Of a stretch of DNA of 9,043 nt, positions 6,440-9,043 are shown piece after piece. The stretch covers positions 1 to 9,043 of the forward strand of contig JAEZJW010000204.1 of NCBI GenBank assembly GCA_023415595.1, written 5' to 3'. The position numbers and the translations under genes are program-made. Source of the DNA: Bacillota bacterium (GTDB lineage: Bacteria > Bacillota > Clostridia > Lachnospirales > Lachnospiraceae). The notes under the pieces were generated by a model that did no database searches, was not told the DNA's origin, and was given only the letters and a program-made list of their open reading frames with translations. How positions within the stretch are numbered: position 1 is the stretch's first letter; each line of letters begins with the position of its first letter.

Positions 6440-7690
6440 TTACTTATCCTTCTGATAATTTTCCAGATCATCAAAGGTTCCCGCAAAACGGTTTCCCTCT
6501 GAACTACCTGGGGCTGACCGGAAGGAAAGCTTCAGCAGGATGGGGGCTATAATCGTTGTAGCCACGACAACTACGATGACCGGTCCCAGGAAGGTAGAGG
6601 ACATCAAGCCCACAGCAGCACCTTTACTGGCGACAATCAATGCGACCTCACCTCTGGAGATCATGCCCATTCCGATTTGGACGGTTTCCCTGTTTGTATA
6701 TCCGCACATCTTGGCTCCGAAGCCACATCCAATAATCTTGGTCAAAGTGGCTACGACGACTAGAATAATAGCGAACAATACGATATTCCAGGACATCTCC
6801 GGCAGGATTACCTTAAGACCAACACTGGCAAAGAAAATCGGTGACAGGAAGATATAGGACAGGGTATCAAAACGGGAGGCTATATAATGATTCCGCTGAG
6901 AATTCGAGATAATAAGTCCGGCAATATAAGCACCGGTGATATCAGCCACTCCGAAATATTTCTCAGCGATATAGGACATAACGAGACAGAATACAAAGGA
7001 TATAATCGTGAAACGCCTCATATCCTTTTTGTATTGTTCGGTCCACCATTTGAAGCCATAGAAGAACAATAAACCAAACAGCAGAGAGAACAGGAAGAAT
7101 CCTACTATTTTTAACAGAACGACAACCAAATTGACATCTGAGTCCGCAAAGCTGGTGATGATCGTGAGTGCAATGATACCTAAGATATCATCAATAATTG
7201 CCGCGCCGAGAATGGCATTCCCTGCCCGGGTATTCAGCTTTCCGATTTCCTTCAAGGTTTCTACCGTAATGCTGACGGAGGTTGCTGTAATGATTACACC
7301 AATAAACATATTCTGCAGGAAGATACTGGTGTCAGATGCTGATTCAATCATTCCAGGTCTGTTAAAGATATATGCAATCCCAAAACCGCCGGCAAGAGGA
7401 ACTAAAACTCCGAGTACTGCAATGATGAAGGAAGCTTTTCCGGCTTTGCCTAATTCTTTAATGTCTGTCTCCAGACCAGCACAGAACATTAATACAATGA
7501 CACCGATTTCAGCGATCTGATGAATTAATTCTGTTTCCTTAATTAAACCCAGCATGGCGGGACCGAGGAACAATCCGCCCAACAATGCACCAACCACCTG
7601 CGGCATCTGAAATTTTTTCGACAGGAGCCCAAGTACCTTTGTACTTAGTAATATAATTGCAATATCAAGTAAGTATTGATAACTTTCCAT
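6440..7690 (-). CDS. CPA2 family cation/proton antiporter (Na+ or K+/H+)
   Basis: Encodes 416 residues from the ATG whose complement is 7688-7690, with AAAGG 7 nt upstream on the minus strand; the longer start at 7759 lacks a ribosome site. It is a Na_H_Exchanger-type membrane protein with about 12-13 hydrophobic segments. Typical elements: MPQVVGALLGGLFLGP near residues 29-44, GVIVLMFCAGLETDIKEL near 63-80, TATSVSITVETLKEIGKL near 135-152, an Asp-Asp pair in AAIIDDILGII (Asp167-Asp168), and ISRGEVALIVASKGA late in the protein. The adjacent Asp pair is the ion-binding signature of electrogenic CPA2 antiporters such as NapA. No C-terminal TrkA-N regulatory domain is present, which resembles the short GerN/NapA type more than full KefB/KefC. 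Exchange of Na+ or K+ for H+ is likely; ion choice is unresolved. It has its own promoter region and a nested palindrome right after the stop codon. Confidence 0.92.
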   Translation of the reverse strand: MESYQYLLDIAIILLSTKVLGLLSKKFQMPQVVGALLGGLFLGPAMLGLIKETELIHQIAEIGVIVLMFCAGLETDIKELGKAGKASFIIAVLGVLVPLAGGFGIAYIFNRPGMIESASDTSIFLQNMFIGVIITATSVSITVETLKEIGKLNTRAGNAILGAAIIDDILGIIALTIITSFADSDVNLVVVLLKIVGFFLFSLLFGLLFFYGFKWWTEQYKKDMRRFTIISFVFCLVMSYIAEKYFGVADITGAYIAGLIISNSQRNHYIASRFDTLSYIFLSPIFFASVGLKVILPEMSWNIVLFAIILVVVATLTKIIGCGFGAKMCGYTNRETVQIGMGMISRGEVALIVASKGAAVGLMSSTFLGPVIVVVVATTIIAPILLKLSFRSAPGSSEGNRFAGTFDDLENYQKDK

Positions 7691-7820
7691 ATTAGCGCCT
7701 TTCTTAATAGTTTGATATAAGTATGTATACTGTGTGATCACTTGTATTACGTTTGCCAAATCTATACCGTCATAATCTCTTTATTGTGTCTGTTTATTTA
7801 CCCCCCTTACTTGCGGATTT

Positions 7821-7834
7821 TTGACATACATCAA
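7821..7834. promoter_or_regulatory. FNR/CRP-like dyad upstream of the antiporter gene
   Basis: TTGACATACATCAA is one base away from the classical FNR dyad TTGATnnnnATCAA. It lies about 70-83 bp downstream of the putative -10 at 7904-7912 and 130 bp ahead of the antiporter ATG. If a Crp/Fnr-family protein binds here, its position inside the leader would suit repression. Only the sequence resemblance is visible. Confidence 0.3.
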
Positions 7835-7903
7835 GCATTTTATCACTTCTGGCGAAAAAGTATATATCAATTATTACTGAAAAGAACCGGCATAGTGGCT
7901 AAT

Positions 7904-7912
7904 ATTATAGCA
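7904..7912 (-). promoter_or_regulatory. Extended -10 promoter candidate for the antiporter gene
   Basis: On the minus strand the complement of 7904-7912 reads TGC-TATAAT, a perfect -10 with the TGn extension, which often compensates for a poor -35. No good -35 is seen 17-18 nt upstream. Transcription from about 7897 would give a leader of roughly 200 nt before the ATG at 7690. A weaker TATAGA at 7761-7766 (minus) is an alternative with a shorter leader. Confidence 0.4.
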
Positions 7913-7967
7913 AAATAGATAAAACAAAATCATAAAAAAGTAAGTACAGAGGAACGCTTAAAAATAT

Positions 7968-7997
7968 GGTATCAGATAACTGAAAATTGACATACTA
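7968..7997 (+). promoter_or_regulatory. Sigma-G-like promoter candidate for the 48-aa gene
   Basis: CATACTA at 7991-7997 is a perfect match to the forespore sigma-G -10 CATAMTA. Seventeen nt upstream is GGTATC (7968-7973), a weak -35. The -10 ends 33 nt before the ATG at 8031, leaving room for the AAGGAGG ribosome site. The overlapping TTGACA (7987-7992) would pair only with CAGAAT at 8011-8016, which puts the transcription start on the ribosome site, so the sigma-G reading fits better. Confidence 0.4.
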
Positions 7998-8030
7998 ATA
8001 AGGAATGGTTCAGAATAAGGAGGATTCATC

Positions 8031-8177
8031 ATGTCAACAGATAATAAGAAGAAAAGCACCAGAAACCATAAGAAGGAAGACGGAACATTTCACTCCAGGC
8101 ATGTTAAGCACGATCCTCAGGCCGAAAGTGCGCGGGATGTATTCGGATTAAAGGAAAATCCAAGGAAAGACAAATAG
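8031..8177 (+). CDS. Small hydrophilic protein, 48 aa, CPC_1213-like
   Basis: ATG at 8031 to TAG at 8175-8177, with a very strong ribosome site AAGGAGG (8017-8023) 7 nt upstream. The product starts MSTDNKKKSTRNHKKEDGTF, continues HSRHVKHDPQAESARDVFG and ends KENPRKDK. It is rich in Lys, Arg, Asp and His, has no hydrophobic segment or cysteine, and is likely cytoplasmic and poorly ordered. The core EDGTF-x3-H-x-KHDPQxESAR-x-x-FG resembles, from memory, a conserved clostridial family of about 50 residues named CPC_1213; its function is unknown to me. A perfect sigma-G-type -10 upstream suggests expression in the forespore. It is a single-gene unit bounded by the strong terminator at 8184-8227, behind which an IS200-type element sits. 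Confidence 0.85.
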   Translation: MSTDNKKKSTRNHKKEDGTFHSRHVKHDPQAESARDVFGLKENPRKDK

Positions 8178-8183
8178 TTCAGA

Positions 8184-8227
8184 AGCCCTGCTCCACCTCT
8201 AAGGATGGTGGAGCAGGGCTTTTCTTT
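8184..8227 (+). terminator. Strong intrinsic terminator of the 48-aa gene
   Basis: AGCCCTGCTCCACC (8184-8197) pairs perfectly with GGTGGAGCAGGGCT (8207-8220). The loop is 9 nt and a T-rich tail TTTCTTT (8221-8227) follows. It begins 6 nt after the stop codon and lies just ahead of the left end of the IS element. Confidence 0.95.
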
Positions 8228-8247
8228 GTATCGCAGATAAAATAAAC

Positions 8248-8264
8248 CACCTGCTCTGCAGGTG
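8248..8264. repeat. Left-end hairpin of the IS element
   Basis: CACCTGC (8248-8254), loop TCT, GCAGGTG (8258-8264), preceded by AAAC. It is the counterpart of the right-end hairpin and the likely recognition structure for the Y1 transposase. A second hairpin follows at 8273-8293 (TTTGCTT, 7-nt loop, AAGCAAA). Confidence 0.75.
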
Positions 8265-8283
8265 AGTTCCGATTTGCTTTAGC

Positions 8284-8312
8284 TTCAAGCAAAAAACCTC
8301 CCGTGCTATAAT
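8284..8312 (+). promoter_or_regulatory. Transposase promoter with extended -10
   Basis: TATAAT at 8307-8312 is perfect and is preceded by TGC (extended -10). A weak -35, TTCAAG, lies at 8284-8289 with 17-nt spacing and overlaps the second left-end hairpin. Transcription would start near 8319, leaving a leader of about 43 nt to the ATG at 8362. Confidence 0.6.
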
Positions 8313-8361
8313 GAATGTGGGTTTTGCCAGCTCACAAACAAATACACAGGAGGTATCCGCA

Positions 8362-8835
8362 ATGGATAATAATACTTTAGCACATACCACATGGGAGTGT
8401 AAATACCATTTGGTTTTTGCGCCAAAATATCGTAGACAGGTGATCTATGGACAGATCAAAGCAGATGTGGGAGAAATACTCAGTACATTGTGCAAGAGAA
8501 AAGAGATTGAGATAATCGAAGCTGAATGCTGCAAAGATCATATCCATATGCTTGTAAGAATACCACCAAAATATAGTGTGTCAGAAATCATGGGATACTT
8601 GAAGGGAAAAAGTTCACTGATGATATTTGAGAGACATGCAAACTTGAAATATAAGTATGGAAACAGGCATTTCTGGTGTAGAGGCTATTACGTTGATACT
8701 GTAGGAAAGAATGCCAAGAAAATTCAAGAGTACATTCAACAGCAGTTGCAAGAAGATAAGTTGAATGATCAGCTAACACTGAATGAATATGTAGACCCGT
8801 TCACGGGTGAGCCGGTAAAAAAGAGCAATAAATAG
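8362..8835 (+). CDS. tnpA: IS200-type Y1 (HUH) transposase
   Basis: Encodes 157 residues, close to the usual 150-155 for IS200 TnpA. The ATG at 8362 is chosen because AGGAGG (8348-8353) lies 8 nt upstream; the ORF extension from 8311 has no ribosome site and would begin in the -10. Landmarks: TWECKYHLVFAPKYRRQ near residues 10-26, the HUH metal-binding pair in CCKDHIHMLVRIPP (about residues 70-83), SVSEIMGYLKGKSS, FWCRGYYVDTVG, and the catalytic-tyrosine helix KKIQEYIQQQ (about residues 119-128), whose Tyr forms the covalent link to DNA. The frame is intact, so the element may be active. Family knowledge: the enzyme works as a dimer on single-stranded DNA and recognises the terminal hairpins. 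Translation may be limited by leader pairing. Confidence 0.95.
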   Translation: MDNNTLAHTTWECKYHLVFAPKYRRQVIYGQIKADVGEILSTLCKRKEIEIIEAECCKDHIHMLVRIPPKYSVSEIMGYLKGKSSLMIFERHANLKYKYGNRHFWCRGYYVDTVGKNAKKIQEYIQQQLQEDKLNDQLTLNEYVDPFTGEPVKKSNK

Positions 8836-9010
8836 AATCCCAAGGGGATGGCTGATAAATAAAGCCATAGGAAGATCCCGAGGGGATAGCCAGGCTCAGA
8901 AGGCTACAGAGACAGCCCTTTAGGGCTAGCCCGAGAATGAAGTGCAGCTGGCAGAACCTTCAGAGCGCCTTCCAGGCGCAGGCAGGTAATACCCCCTTAT
9001 AGGGGGATAG
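8836..9010 (+). ncRNA. Hairpin-rich tail of the IS element, possible omega-RNA-like transcript
   Basis: Between the tnpA stop codon and the right-end hairpin there is no coding frame but a chain of short perfect stems: ATCCC-AAG-GGGAT (8837-8849), ATGGCT/AGCCAT (8848-8868), ATCCC-GAG-GGGAT (8875-8887), TAGCC/GGCTA (8887-8906), AGCCC-TTTA-GGGCT (8914-8927), GCGCCT-TCC-AGGCGC (8965-8979) and CCCCC-TTATA-GGGGG (8992-9006). Some share bases and are alternatives. A structured RNA ending at the right end is where TnpB-associated omega RNAs are encoded in related elements, but no TnpB is visible. The RNA identity is inference; the stems are seen directly. Confidence 0.45.
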
Positions 9011-9014
9011 ACAA

Positions 9015-9035
9015 ACCACCGGCTAAGCCGGTGGT
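9015..9035. repeat. Right-end hairpin of the IS element
   Basis: ACCACCGGC (9015-9023), loop TAA, GCCGGTGGT (9027-9035): a perfect 9-bp stem preceded by AA, matching the AAACCACC start of the left-end hairpin. The remaining 8 nt of the window (CATGATTG) probably contain or adjoin the right cleavage site. Confidence 0.8.
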
Positions 9036-9043
9036 CATGATTG

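Larger units (their letters stand above)
7691..8030. other. Divergent intergenic region between antiporter and 48-aa gene
   Basis: About 340 bp without a gene. It carries an extended -10 for the minus strand (7904-7912), an FNR/CRP-like dyad (7821-7834), an octamer palindrome GTGATCAC (7734-7741) and the promoter candidate of the 48-aa gene (7968-7997). The minus-strand leader would be about 200 nt. I looked for known riboswitch cores, in particular c-di-AMP (ydaO-type), because such leaders occur upstream of K+ transporters, and did not find one. Confidence 0.6.
8240..9043 (+). mobile_element. IS200/IS605-family element (IS200 type, single transposase gene)
   Basis: About 800 bp. It holds one Y1 transposase gene flanked by terminal hairpins rather than terminal inverted repeats, as IS200/IS605 elements do. 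The left hairpin CACCTGC-TCT-GCAGGTG (8248-8264) and right hairpin ACCACCGGC-TAA-GCCGGTGGT (9015-9035) both follow an AAACCACC block, which argues they are the cognate ends. The exact left cut lies somewhere in about 8228-8247. The right cut is expected within roughly 10 nt of the right hairpin, at or just past the window edge. Family knowledge: these elements move as single strands through an HUH/Y1 transposase without target duplications. The element is longer than typical IS200 (about 700 bp) because of a 200-nt structured tail after the gene. No tnpB is present. Confidence 0.88.

Noticed and set aside
6540..7072. Two further plus-strand open frames (6540-6857 and 6887-7072).
   Set aside because: They are also shadows of the antiporter gene, without ribosome sites or recognisable products.
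7131..7520. 129-codon open frame on the plus strand.
   Set aside because: It lies entirely antisense to the antiporter gene, has no ribosome site, and its composition is what the complementary strand of a membrane protein produces.
7691..7897. c-di-AMP (ydaO-type) or other known riboswitch in the antiporter leader.
   Set aside because: A G-rich stretch next to AAUCCG is suggestive, but the other conserved blocks of the class are not present.
7987..8016. Sigma-A reading TTGACA-18-CAGAAT ahead of the 48-aa gene.
   Set aside because: The -10 is poor and transcription would start on or beside the ribosome site; the overlapping CATACTA box gives a better-spaced start.
8836..9043. CRISPR array or group I/II intron in the repeat-like tail of the IS.
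   Set aside because: There are no regularly spaced identical repeats, and no recognisable intron core or intron-encoded protein; the stems are diverse.

Overview
The window looks like chromosomal DNA from an anaerobic, spore-forming member of class Clostridia, probably Lachnospiraceae or a close relative. This rests on recognisable protein types: a CD3324-like small regulator, a CPC_1213-like 48-residue protein, clostridial-style MATE and CPA2 transporters, and a TruA-type enzyme. Strong AGGAGG-type ribosome binding sites and moderately AT-rich intergenic DNA agree. No rRNA, tRNA or CRISPR array is visible.

Region by region: (1) 3-425 holds a small HTH regulator cut by or adjoining the left edge, closed by a near-perfect palindromic terminator. 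(2) 498-2054 is a single-gene unit with a good sigma-A promoter, an exported beta-sandwich/Ig-like protein and an intrinsic terminator. (3) 2127-3709 encodes a multi-pass membrane protein of unknown function and ends in a long hairpin. A 51-codon gene (3733-3888, minus) converges on the same hairpin. (4) 3955-6246 is a two-gene unit, a MATE efflux transporter followed by a TruA-like pseudouridine synthase. The latter has Glu where the catalytic Asp is expected. (5) 6305-7912 on the minus strand is a CPA2 cation/proton antiporter with a long leader and a large nested palindrome right after its stop codon. (6) 7968-8227 is a 48-codon hydrophilic gene with a strong terminator. (7) From about 8240 to the right edge lies an IS200-type insertion sequence with terminal hairpins, one Y1 transposase gene and an unusually structured 200-nt tail.

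Most units are independent rather than one pathway. Common threads are membrane/envelope functions (exported protein, membrane protein, MATE, antiporter) and a possible sporulation thread. The two tiny hydrophilic genes both have a sigma-G-like -10 (CATACTA or GATACTA) at the same distance from their start codons.

The most noteworthy items are the Asp-to-Glu change in the TruA-like protein, the hairpin-rich RNA-like segment between the transposase gene and the right end of the IS (positioned like an omega RNA, but with no TnpB in view), the 124-bp nested palindrome, and the shared promoter architecture of the two small genes. No complete new multi-gene defence or metabolic system is evident.
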